DNA of 64,000 bases from Pseudoxanthomonas sp. NC8. Lineage in GTDB: Bacteria; Pseudomonadota; Gammaproteobacteria; Xanthomonadales; Xanthomonadaceae. Position numbers and translations under genes: made by a program. How positions within the stretch are numbered: the stretch's first letter is position 1; every line of letters starts with the position of its first letter. The notes beneath the pieces were generated by a model. That model ran no database searches. It saw only the letters and a list, made by a program, of their open reading frames with translations, and was not told where the DNA came from. Positions 8,758 through 18,293 of the stretch are shown here, one piece after another. Location of the stretch: contig CP060419.1 of NCBI GenBank assembly GCA_025232375.1, positions 2,169,001 to 2,233,000 on the forward strand. The letters are read 5' to 3'.

Positions 8758-10071
8758 TCAGCGCTCGAACAGCGCGATGCTCTCCACGTGCGCGGTGTGC
8801 GGAAACATGTCCATGACGCCCGCCGAGACCAGCCGGTAGCCACGTTCGTGCACCAGGAACCCGGCGTCACGTGCCAGCGAACCGGGATGGCAGCTGACGT
8901 AGACGATCCGGTCGATGCCCTGCAGCGGCAGCTGCTTGAGCACCTCGTCGGCGCCCGAACGTGGCGGGTCGAGCAGCAGCTTGTCGAAGCCCTGCCGCAT
9001 CCACGGCGTGCCGCGCTGGTCCTGGGTCAGGTCGGCGGCGAAGAACTGCGCATTGCCCAGTCCGTTGCGCTGCGCATTGGCCCGCGCCCGGGCGACCAGC
9101 CCGGCGTCGCCTTCCACGCCGACCACCTCGGCCGCGCCCCGGGCCAGTGGCAGGGTGAAGTTGCCCAGCCCGCAGAACAGGTCGAGCACCCGCTCGCCCG
9201 GCTGCGCATCGAGCATCCGGAGCGCCAGCGCGATCATCTTCCCGTTCAGCCGCGCGTTGACCTGGATGAAGTCCAGCGGCTCGAACGCCAGCTCCACGTT
9301 CCAGTCCGGCAACCTGAACGACAGCGCCGGCGCCTCGCCCTCCAGCGGCTGCACGCTGTCGGGGCCCTTGGGCTGCAGGAAGATGGCGAAACCGTGCTCG
9401 CGCCCGAACGCGGCCAGCGCGGCCTTGTCGGCATCCACCAGCGGGACCAGGTGGCGCACGGTCAGGGCGATGGCGTCGTCGCCGGCGATGAACTCGATCT
9501 GCGGGATGCTTTCCCGCGCCTGCAGGCCATCGACCAGGGCAGCCAGTGCCTCTATCTTCATCCCGATCTCGGGGATCACGGTGTGGCATTCGCGCAGATC
9601 GGCGACGAAGCGCGGATCCTGCTCGCGGAAGCCGACCAGGGTCTTGTCCTTCTTGTTGACCCGGCGCACCGAGAACCGGCCCTTGCGCCGGTAGCCCCAG
9701 CTGTCGGCGGTCAGCGGCGGCAGCACCGTGCCCGGCGTGGCCTTGCCGATCCGTTCCAGGTTCTCCAGCAGTACCCGCTGCTTGGCGCCGATCTGCCTGT
9801 CTTCGGTAAGGTGCTGCAGCACGCAGCCGCCGCAGGTGCCGAAATGCGGGCAGCGCGGCGTGACCCGGTCCGGCGAGGCCTCCAGCACTTCCAGCGTGCG
9901 CGCCTCGTCGAAACGGCGGCTGCGCGCCGTGGCTTCGGCAAGCACGGTTTCGCCCGGCAGTGCGCCGGCGACGAAGACGGCCTTGCCATCGGCAAGGCGG
10001 GCGACGCCACGGCCATCGTGGCTGAGGTCGAGGATCTGGATCTGGAACGGGGTACGGTCGAGTCGGGCCAC
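8758..10071 (-). CDS. rlmD: 23S rRNA (uracil-1939-C5)-methyltransferase RlmD
   Basis: Intact 437-residue SAM-dependent methyltransferase that makes m5U1939 in 23S rRNA. An N-terminal TRAM domain is followed by the Fe-S cysteine cluster CPHFGTCGGCVLQHL, SAM motif LDLFCGLGNFTLPLAR, DPPRSGADEVL, and the catalytic cysteine in IVYVSCHPGSLARD. One of the longest unbroken genes here. A CTTACC codon pair (Leu-Thr in HLTEDRQ) may be a frame-neutral instance of the local base errors. It converges with epmB. Confidence 0.95.
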   Translation of the reverse strand: MARLDRTPFQIQILDLSHDGRGVARLADGKAVFVAGALPGETVLAEATARSRRFDEARTLEVLEASPDRVTPRCPHFGTCGGCVLQHLTEDRQIGAKQRVLLENLERIGKATPGTVLPPLTADSWGYRRKGRFSVRRVNKKDKTLVGFREQDPRFVADLRECHTVIPEIGMKIEALAALVDGLQARESIPQIEFIAGDDAIALTVRHLVPLVDADKAALAAFGREHGFAIFLQPKGPDSVQPLEGEAPALSFRLPDWNVELAFEPLDFIQVNARLNGKMIALALRMLDAQPGERVLDLFCGLGNFTLPLARGAAEVVGVEGDAGLVARARANAQRNGLGNAQFFAADLTQDQRGTPWMRQGFDKLLLDPPRSGADEVLKQLPLQGIDRIVYVSCHPGSLARDAGFLVHERGYRLVSAGVMDMFPHTAHVESIALFER

Positions 10072-10213
10072 GTGGCGCAGGCTGCGGGCAAAAAGGCCGG
10101 CTATTGTCCCAGATCGGCGCCGGGCGGCCCACCGCGTCGATCCGTGACGCCCGGGTGACCGCCCCGGCCCGCCGCTGCGCTAGGATGGCCCAAGCCGACA
10201 AGGAGTCAGCCGC

Positions 10214-10911
10214 ATGGAACAGCGACATCCGTCCGCCTCTGCCGGACTGCCCCGGATCCTGCTGGTCGAGGACGACACGATCAGCCAGGCCTACTTCCGC
10301 GCCGTGCTCGAGGCCCTGCCGGCCCGGGTAGACGCGGTCACCACCTGCGCCTGCGCACTGGCCCGCAGCGAGGCCGTCCGCTACGACCTGTGGCTGATCG
10401 ACCTGACCCTGCCCGACGGCACCGGCAACGAGCTGCTGCGCCAGTTGCAGGCGCGCTGGCCGCAATCGCCGCCCGCCCTGGCCCATACCGCCGATGCCGA
10501 TCCTGCCGTGCGCCTGCCGGCGCTGAACGCCGGCTTCCGCGACGTGCTGGTCAAGCCGCTGGCCACCGCCGAACTCACCGCCGCGGTGCGCGACGCACTG
10601 GCCGAGGCCGGCGGCCTGCCCGACTGGGACAACGCCGCCGCCGCGGTCGCGCTCAACCACGATCCGGCCAACGTGCAGGCGCTGCGCCGGCTGTTCCTCG
10701 ACGAGCTGCCCGGAGCCCGCGACGACGTGCTGAGCAGCGCCCGTCGCGGCGACGCCAGCAGCCTGCGCGCGCGCCTGCACCGGCTGCAGGCGGGTTGCGG
10801 CCTGGTCGGCGCCAAGCGGCTGGGGGCGGCGGTCGAACTGCTGCGCCGCACCCCGAATCGCATGTCGCGCTGGAACATTTCGACCACGCCGCCCGCGACC
10901 TGCTGCGCTGA
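10214..10911 (+). CDS. Response regulator receiver fused to Hpt domain
   Basis: About 232 residues. Residues 14-130 are a CheY-like receiver: LLVEDDTISQAYF carries the acidic pair, LIDLTLPDGTG the phospho-acceptor aspartate, and VLVKPLA the conserved lysine. The C-terminal part (about 150-230) looks like an Hpt domain, with LHRLQAGCGLVGAKRLG resembling HxLKGxxxxxGA. A receiver joined to Hpt without kinase or DNA-binding domain suggests a phosphorelay shuttle. One frame break near 10855 separates AVELLRRTP from HVALEHFDHAARDLLR, and TGA at 10909-10911 ends the true frame. No partner kinase is adjacent on this strand, and creC is convergent. Confidence 0.75.
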
Positions 10912-10928
10912 CCGCGGGCGGCAACGAC

Positions 10929-12310
10929 TCAGCCCAGCGTAGCGGCGCGTTCGTACCAGTCGATCCTGCGGGTGACCAGCATCACCACCGCGAGGATGCC
11001 GAACAGCAGCAACGAGCCCATCAGCAGCGCGTTGTCCTCCGATACCAGCAGGCTGTAGAGCGCGCCGTACAGCGCGGTCAGCATCGTGGCGAACGCGCCG
11101 GCCCGCCACCAGCTCTTCAGCACGCCGGACAGGTAGACGAACTGCAGGCCGATGCAGGCCGTCGCCGCGGCCACGAATGCCTTCCAGAACGCCATGTGCT
11201 CGGACAGGCCAAGCAGCAACAGGAAGAAGATCGCCAGCGCCAGCCCGACCAGCAGGTACTGCAGCGGATGGATGCGCAACTGCTTGACCAGTTCGAACAG
11301 GGCGAAGCCGACGAAGGTCAGCAGCACGAACAGGATCCCGTACTTGCTGGCGCGATCGGCCTGCGTATAGACATCGACCGGATCGACCAGCGCGACCATC
11401 ACGCTGTCCACGGCCGGCTCGTCGCCCGCCCCTCCACTGCGCGCGGTCAGCCGCCCCGACGAGGCGTCCAGCACCTGCGACTGCGCCGCGCTGGCCAGCG
11501 ACGAGATGTTCCAGGACGCGTCGAAGCCGCCTTCGCCGATGCTGCGCCGGTTGGGCAGGAAGCGTCCGCTGAACTGCGGATGCGGCCAGCTGGATTCCAA
11601 CACGATGCTGTTGCTGTCGGCTACCGGCACGATGCCCAGCGACTGGGTGCCGGCGATGGCCATCTCCAGCTGCACCTGGCTGGCGGGCAAGCTGCGCGCC
11701 AGCGCCGCGCCGTCGGCGGCGACAGCGCTCCCACCCGGCCCCGCAAGCGGCGCGTGGACGCCGTCCATGCGCGCGGACAGCGAGCCGGTGCCCGGCAGCA
11801 GTTCCAGCGGCTTTCCATCGACCAGCACCCGCGGCGTCCCGACCAGGCCGCGCACGTCGTAAGGCCCACCACCAAGGTAAGGCTCGCCGTATTCGCGGCC
11901 GGCCACCGCCGGCACCGGCATCGCCGCGAAGCGCGCCTTCACTCCCGCCTGCCACTGGAACACGCGCACGTCGTACAGGCCGATGCGGCGCACGTCCGGG
12001 GCGATCGCACCGCTGGCCTCGAACAGTTCCGGGGTCTGCAGCAGGTAGCCTTCCACCGTTTCGGACCGGACCTCGATCCGCCCGTCCTGCCCGGCGGCGT
12101 TGACCCGGCGCTCTTCCTTCGGGGCACCACGCGCAGCGGGCCGACCAGTTGCTGCGGCCCGGCCATGCTCTGCGACACGCGCTCGACGGCCTCGCCGCGG
12201 TAGTGGGCGCGGTCCCGGATCAGGCCACGGATCATGCTCAGCGGCACCAGCAGCACCAGCACCAGTCCACCGACGGTGAGGAAACGCAACAGAAGTCGCA
12301 ACGATTTCAT
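10929..12310 (-). CDS. creD: Cell envelope integrity protein CreD, one frame break
   Basis: Inner-membrane protein of the Cre regulon. An N-terminal TM helix (LTVGGLVLVLLVPLSMI) is followed by a large periplasmic domain (YRGEAVERVSQSMAGPQQL, SSWPHPQFSGRFLPNRR) and about five C-terminal TM helices (YGILFVLLTFVGFALFELV onward). About 460 residues. In E. coli, Aeromonas and Stenotrophomonas creD is induced by CreBC and affects envelope traits and beta-lactam response. A frame break lies near 12125. Start ATG at 12308-12310. Three GTGAA repeats lie 80-110 bases upstream (separate entry). Confidence 0.85.
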
Positions 12311-12388
12311 TGGATGACCCCGCATGGATGACGGGGCGCAGCGTGCGCGCACTGCGTGCGGCGGGCATGGCCGCCATTTGAAGTCTGG

Positions 12389-12421
12389 GTGAAGAAGTCG
12401 GAGTGAAGAAGCCGGGGTGAA
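12389..12421 (-). promoter_or_regulatory. Triple TTCAC direct repeat, candidate CreB operator
   Basis: Plus-strand GTGAA occurs at 12389, 12403 and 12417, so the creD-coding strand carries TTCAC three times with a 14-base period inside a near-perfect tandem repeat (GTGAAGAAGYCGGR). Known CreB/BlrA boxes are TTCAC-N6-TTCAC (11-base period). Here the spacer is 9. It lies between creC and creD. That it is the operator is inference. Confidence 0.55.
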
Positions 12422-12457
12422 GCTGCCGCGTTCCCGCGCCGCCCGCGGGAGGAGCCG

Positions 12458-13895
12458 CTAGGCCAGCGGCAGGCTCAGCCCGGCTTCGGCGCCACCGCCG
12501 TCACCGTTGTCCAGCCAGGCCTCGCCGCCGTGCAGCCGCGCCACTTCGCGTACGAACGGCAGGCCCAGCCCGGAGCTGCGTGGGCCGCCATCCGGCCGCG
12601 CCAGCGAGTAGAAGCGCTCGAACACCCGGCCGATCGCGTATTCGGGAACGCCTGCGCCCTGGTCGCGCACCGTCACCCGCGCCTGCCCGTCCCGCCGGGC
12701 CACTGCGAGGGTGAGTGTGCCGCCGGCGGGAGAGAACGCGACGGCGTTGTCGGCCAGGTTCGCCAGCGCCTGGCGCAGCAGGAAGGCGTCGCCCTGCACG
12801 ATGACCTGGCTCGCCTCGCCCTCGACCCGCAGCTGCAGCCGCTTGCCGGGTAAGGCGCGGCTCGATGCCGGCCGCCACCTGCCGCAGCAGCCCGGCCACG
12901 TCGACCGGTTCGCGCCGCTGCAGCCAGCCGTGCTGCTCGACCTCGGCCAGCGCCAGCAGCTTGTCGATGGTCTCGGTCAGGCGCTGCTGCTGGTCTTCGA
13001 TATGGCGGGCGAAGCGCCGGCGCTCGGCCTCCGGCAACGGCTCCTGCAACAGCTCGGCCGCACCGCGGATCGCGGCCAGCGGACTCTTCATCTCGTGGGT
13101 CAGCGACTGCACGTACTGCTCGACGTAGGCCTTGCCTTCCAGTTTGCGGCGCATGTCTTCCAGCGCCCGGCCCAGCTCGCCGATCTCGTCGCGCCGGTAC
13201 GGCGGCGGCGGCACCGGCGCGCCGGAGGCTACGGCCTGCGCGAAGCGGTTGAGGCGACCGATGCGCCGCGCCAGCCACCAGGTCATCAGCAGCCCGACCA
13301 GCGCCGACAGGCCGATCAGCCAGGCCCCCTTGCGCAGGATGCTGCGCTGGCTGGCCTCGATGAACGGCTCCAGGGTGCGGTTGGGCTTGGACACCGTCAG
13401 CACGCCGATAAGCGAACCGGGCGCGGCCGGGTCGAATACCGGCGCGGCCACGTGCATCACCGTGCGCTCGCTGCCGGGCGACTCCGGGCTGGAGCGTGCG
13501 CCGTATTCGCCGCGCAGGGTGCGATGGACATCGTTCCAGCGCGAATTGTCGCGACCGACGTCGCGGCCTTCCGAATCGAACACCACGATCCCGCGCGCGT
13601 CGGTGACCGTGACCCGGTAGTCGATGCTGCGCTTGGGGAAGCGCCAGATCATCGCCTGCGGATCGCGCTCGCGGACCCGGGCCAGGTCCGCGGCGAAGCG
13701 GCCATCGGCAATGCGGCCGGCCTTCAGGTCGTCGGCAGCCATCGCCGCCAGCACGTTGGCGGTATCGACCAGGTGGACTCCATCGCCTGGCGCACGCCCG
13801 GCTTGACCTCGTCGACGAACACCCGCATCACGAAGAACGCGGGTAAGGCCGACGATCAGGAAGAAGCCCAGGAACAGGCGCAGGCCCAGCCGCAC
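12458..13895 (-). CDS. creC: Two-component sensor histidine kinase CreC, frame breaks
   Basis: Membrane sensor kinase. TM1 is at the N-terminus, then a periplasmic sensor domain of about 160 residues with IVVFDSEGRDVGRDNSRW (typical CreC periplasmic motif), TM2 (GAWLIGLSALVGLLMTWWL), HAMP, the H-box YVQSLTHEMKSPLAAIRG, N-box LADNAVAFSPAG, and G-boxes DQGAGVP and SSGLGLPF. About 478 residues. Frame breaks lie at GGTAAGG 13842-13848 (restoring VGLxAFFVMRVFVDEVKPG), near 13785, and at GGGTAAGG about 12849 (restoring EPRLxGKRLQL). The start is GTG at 13895, directly after the creB stop. Confidence 0.92.
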
Positions 13896-14612
13896 TCAGG
13901 CCTCGATCGCGTAGCCGAGGCCGCGGTGGGTGCGGATCGGGTCGGGTTCCGCGCCGGCCGCCCGCAGCTTGGCCCGCAGCGTCTTCACGTGCGTGTCCAC
14001 GGTGCGGTCGCCGCTGTCGGCGTCGCTGTCCCAGCCACGGTCCATCAGCTGGGCGCGGCTGAGGATCGCGCCGGGACGCTGCAGCAGGGCTTCCAGCAGC
14101 ACGTATTCGTAGCGGGTCAGGTCCAGGCCTTGGCCGCGGTAGCGGATGCGATGGCCGCCCTGGTCGACCGCGAACTCGCCGCGCTCGACCCAGCCCTCGC
14201 CCACGGCGGCCGGCTGCGGCGCACTGCGCCGCAGCCGCGCCCGCACCCGCGCCACCAGCTCGCGCGGCGAGAACGGCTTGCTCACGTAGTCGTCGGCGCC
14301 CAGTTCCAGGCCCAGTACCCGGTCGATCTCGTCGTTGCGCGCGGTCAGGAAGATCACCGGCACGTCGCTGAAGCCACGCAGCTGCCGGCAGACATCGAAG
14401 CCGTTGAGGTCGGGCAGGCCCACGTCCAGCACCAGCACGTCCACGCCACCGGCGCGCACCCGGTCCAGCGCCTGCCCGCCGAGCAGGCAGTGCTCGGCCT
14501 GCAGGCCTTCGCTGCGCAATGCATACAGCAGCGCGTCGGCGATGGCCGGTTCGTCGTCGGCGACCAGGATCAACGGACCGGTCGGCATCCTGCTGGGCTG
14601 GTTGGGTTGCAT
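13896..14612 (-). CDS. creB: Response regulator CreB (OmpR/PhoB family)
   Basis: Intact, 238 residues. Receiver with ILVADDEPAIADALLYALR, phospho-acceptor in VLVLDVGLPDLNGFDV, and KPF motif (YVSKPFSPREL). The C-terminal winged helix has RYEYVLLEALLQRPG and SGDRTVDTHVKTLRAKLR. Partner of CreC. The stop abuts the creC GTG start. The order creB-creC-creD with the repeats upstream of creD matches the Cre regulon. Confidence 0.93.
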   Translation of the reverse strand: MQPNQPSRMPTGPLILVADDEPAIADALLYALRSEGLQAEHCLLGGQALDRVRAGGVDVLVLDVGLPDLNGFDVCRQLRGFSDVPVIFLTARNDEIDRVLGLELGADDYVSKPFSPRELVARVRARLRRSAPQPAAVGEGWVERGEFAVDQGGHRIRYRGQGLDLTRYEYVLLEALLQRPGAILSRAQLMDRGWDSDADSGDRTVDTHVKTLRAKLRAAGAEPDPIRTHRGLGYAIEA

Positions 14613-14660
14613 CGCGCAAGCATAGCGCCGTCCCCTTGCGGGAGCCGGCGCGCGGCTGCG

Positions 14661-14680
14661 GATCCCCGGAACCCGGGGAT
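14661..14680 (-). terminator. Hairpin after the autotransporter gene
   Basis: GATCCCCGG and CCGGGGAT form an almost loopless palindrome six bases beyond the autotransporter stop at 14686. No clear T-run follows, so strength is uncertain. Confidence 0.4.
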
Positions 14681-14685
14681 TCGCC

Positions 14686-17600
14686 TCAGAACCCGTACTC
14701 GAGCCGCGTCGTCCACTGCCGTTCGTCGTTGCGGGCGCCGAACCGCTGGTCGTAACCGAACTCCCATGACAGGCGCCGGGTCAGCGCCACGTCTCCACCG
14801 AGGCCGAACAGGCCGCCGGAAGCGCGGAAACCTTCCCCGTACAGCGGCGACCAGGCGTCCGCACCCACGAAGCTTGCTGGGCATACAGGCCGCTTTCGGC
14901 CAATGACTGCTGCCATTCGGCGAAGCCGTGCACGCCGACGCGTCCCCAACGCTTCCCGGCGCGCAGGCCGGCAATGGCCCGTACCCACTCGGCGTTGCCG
15001 GCGCTGGCCTTCAGGCCGAAGCCGCTGCCACCGGCCTCGCTGAAGCCACCTCGCTCGATCCGGGTGTAGTTCACGCCCGCATACGGAGTGAACCGGCCGA
15101 AATCGTAGCCTGCCTCCGGGTTCGCGGTGAAGAAATTGTCGGCGTAGTCCGCCGAGACCGACTCGTGCTGCTCGCCCAGCTGCACGTCGCGGCGGAGCTG
15201 GCGCTGGTACTGCCCGGCGCCTACTGCTGGCCCACGGCGTAGCCCTTGCCAAACGCCTTACCAGGTAGAACTGGGCCTGCGACTGGCGCTCCTGGGCACG
15301 GTCATGGCCGGTAAGGTCATGGCCGACACTGGTGAACTCACCGAAGGCAAAACCGGCCACGCGATCGCCGCCGATACCCAGGTCACCACCGTTCACCCAG
15401 CCGTTGCTGCTGAAGCCGCCGCCGGCGCCGGCCAGCTGCGCTGACCAGCCGCTGCGCAGCGACGGTTCGCGGGTCCGCGCATCGAACCGTTCGGACACGG
15501 CGCGCCGGCTGGCATCCAGGTTGTCGACAGTCATCGCATCGGCCCTGGCATGCATCTCGCCGGACAGGCTTTGCAGCGAGGTCCCTGGCGACATCCTCGC
15601 TGGCCGAGGACTGGATACGGCCCGCACCGGCGAGGAAACCGGACGACACATTCCCCCGGCATCGATACCGTCGAAGGTGGCCTCGACGCGCTGCGCCGAG
15701 CCCAGCGCCGCCGGGGTGATGCCGCTGAATGACGCGGCGGCGACGGCCACGTCGGTACGGACGATGTCCAGGTAGATGTTGTTGGCGTCGTAGCTGAGCG
15801 TGCTCTTCGAAAACGAGTACAACGGCGCCTCGTCTGGGAAGGACAACTCCGTAAAACGCCCCGTAATACCGCCATCCGCATGCATGATGGTTTGCCGATT
15901 TTGCAGGATGTAGTCGTCAGGTGGGCCATAAACCATCAATCGTGTCAGCCAACCATCACGTACGGAAATGTTTGCGCGCCCGCCCACCTCCAGCGGCAAC
16001 GCACCAATTCGTGTCCATACATAATTGTCGGTTCTATCAAGCCCGCTCATAAAAAGGTCACCTTCAATTCGCGGACTCTTACCTTTCGTGGATTCGAATC
16101 CAAGCACCCCGTAGCTAGAATTCTGGAAATTTCCACCCACATAGCTACCCGCCATGAGATGAACGGCAGAATAGTTAAATACCTCTCCCCGCACCCGACC
16201 GCCGTCGGCAACATCCAAGCGCCCGCGCGATGGTGACGCACGCTCAACGGAGCCATTCACTACCGCCACACCTCCGGTCACGATGAGGCCTTGTTCATTA
16301 GTGTTAATACCATTCAAAACAAGGGTGCCTTCGCCCCTCATCTGAATTTGACTATAGGTCCGGTGATGGCATTGGACCATACTGAAATCTGCCCCTCTGG
16401 CACGTCGGCCTGAACATTTCCGAACTCCGTACTCGCCGGTCCGCGCAATGCCTTCTCGACATCGAGCAACCCCGCGCCGAATACCGGATCAGCGCCGGGC
16501 GCACCCAAATCCGTAGCCGTACTGAGTAAGGTCATTTTGACCATCCATGCATCGAAGTACGGGAAAGCCTGCAGCACCTTCGCTGCCGCACCGGTAACTA
16601 GAGCCGATGCATAGCCCGTGCTTTTTCCATACTTCAAGACCAGTGTATCGGGCACCGAATCTTGGGATAAAAATGAAACATCGCCTTAGCGCCACCAAAC
16701 AGTATTCCATTGCTTCGCCACAGGCGTTGCTGTAACTCGCCAGTCGATCCGGATGAGCCGTATCGACCGCGGCAACAGTCAGCCATTTCTCGAAAATCCA
16801 ACCGTACGACAGCGGCAGCTCCGCGAGCCTTCCGGACGGCCATGTCCCTTTCAGCTTGGCTCCGCCATCACCCGCTGCAACGATCACAAGCCTGCTTTTA
16901 TCCAAATGGGGATCGCTGCTAAAAGCCTCGAATGCCGAAACCACGGGAGAGGTGAGTCGATAGCTCCAGGAAAAATCTCCAGTCCAGGGAAGATTGACAA
17001 GACGCGCATCGTTGGCGGCAAGCATGTCGATTGCTGACAACAGGCTGGAAGCGTCGCTCCCGAAGATGTCATGCACACTCACCTGAGCGCCTTCCGGAAG
17101 CGCATCCGGCAATAGACGCGCGGATACCACGGTCGCTTTTGGGGCGACGCCGCCAAGCCCCTCGCCCAGCGATGACCCTACGATCAGCTGCGCTGCTGCC
17201 GTGCCATGACCGTTGGCGTCATCGACACCCAGATCGTTCTCGGCACCGACGAACACGCCATTGGCGATCACTTTGTCGGTCAAAGCCGGATGCCCGCGAT
17301 CGACGCCACTGTCTATGACACCAATCCGCACACCCGCACCGGTGTAGTGCGACGCCAGCGCCAGGTCGGCGCGAATCACCTCCAGATAGTTCCCAGTCGG
17401 AACTATAGGCGGCGGCGATGTCGGCGGTGGCGACGTCGGCGGTGGCGATGTCGGCGGTGGCGACGTCGGGGGTGGCGACGTCGGCGGTGGCGACGTCGGC
17501 GGTGGCGACGTCGGCGGTGGCGATGTCGGCGGTGGCGACGTCGGCGGTGGCGATGTCGGCGGTGGCGATGTCGGCGGTGGCGATGTCGGCGGTGGCGACG

Positions 17601-18033
17601 TCGGCGGTGGCGACGTCGGCGGTGGCGACGTCGGGGGTGGCGATGTCGGCGGTGGCGACGTCGGCGGTGGCGACGTCGGGGGTGGCGACGTCGGGGGTGG
17701 CGACGTCGGCGGTGGCGACGTCGGCGGTGGCGACGTCGGCGGTGGCGACGTCGGCGGTGGCGACGTCGGGGGTGGCGACGTCGGGGGTGGCGACGTCGGG
17801 GGTGGCGACGTCGGCGGCGGCGTCTCCGGCGGCGGCGGCGACGTTGGAGGCGGCGGAGGCGGCGGGGGTGGCACCGTCGCCGGCGGCGGCGGGTTGGCGG
17901 GCACCGGGGACGGAGGTGGCTTCTTGGTCCCTCCACCGCCGCCGCATGCGGCAATCGACAACGCCAGAACAGATACCGCCAATGGCTTGCTGGCATGCGC
18001 CAGCAAGCGGAACTCCCGCTTCCCTTTGATCAT
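14686..18033 (-). CDS. S8-type autotransporter lipoprotein with altered catalytic motifs, frame breaks
   Basis: About 1,115 residues. Lipoprotein signal with lipobox ALSIAAC then GGGGG; Pro-rich linker of roughly 27 TSPPP units; subtilase-like domain; beta-helical passenger (IEGDLFMSGLDRTDNYVW); C-terminal autotransporter barrel (GYDFGRFTPYAGVNYTRI, ending RLEYGF). The catalytic Asp (GVIDSGVDRGHPAL) and His (DDANGHGTAAA) are present. Where GTSxAxPxV is expected the protein reads KSTGYASALVTG, and the oxyanion Asn region reads VIVAAGDGG. The protease may therefore be inactive or diverged. GC is visibly lower around 15.8-17.1 kb. Frame breaks lie near 14870, 15200-15260, 15600, 16369 and at CCTTAG 16684-16689. 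Start ATG 18033 has an upstream GGAGAA. Confidence 0.8.
17408..17822. repeat. 15-bp minisatellite coding for (TSPPP)n
   Basis: About 27 tandem copies of a 15-base unit (plus strand GTCGGCGGTGGCGAC). Units differ almost only by GAC/GAT and GGC/GGG, which are third-position changes that keep Thr-Ser-Pro-Pro-Pro on the minus strand. Both strands stay open in most frames through the array, so opposite-strand reading frames here are artefacts. Length probably varies between strains. Confidence 0.95.
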
Positions 18034-18293
18034 CCTGATTCTCCGATCCCCAAGTCGGCGCATGCTTCCCGCATGCACTCACACGGCAATTATGCGTGGA
18101 GGACTACGGAATATGCGCAGCCGGCCCCGCCCTTTCTTGCACTGCGCCCCTTCGTCGTGGATTTCAACTGAAATCATCGAGCCCCGACGCAGCCTCCTGC
18201 AGACAGACGTCAGCAGCGAACGCATCGTTTCCGTCAGACCAGTGCAGCCCGGCCAGCATGGCCGCGCCCGCTGGCGACGGCTATGCTGCGCGC

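Noticed and set aside
12711..14906. 731-residue plus-strand reading frame opposite creC and creB
   Set aside because: Antisense shadow; the minus strand holds clear kinase and regulator motifs.
17408..17822. Regular repeats resembling a CRISPR array
   Set aside because: Units are 15 bases, directly tandem and without spacers, and code for TSPPP on the minus strand.
17206..18171. Long plus-strand and alternative minus-strand reading frames through the repeat
   Set aside because: The repeat has no stop in any phase, so these frames are open by composition; only the minus frame with lipobox and protease domain makes a real protein.
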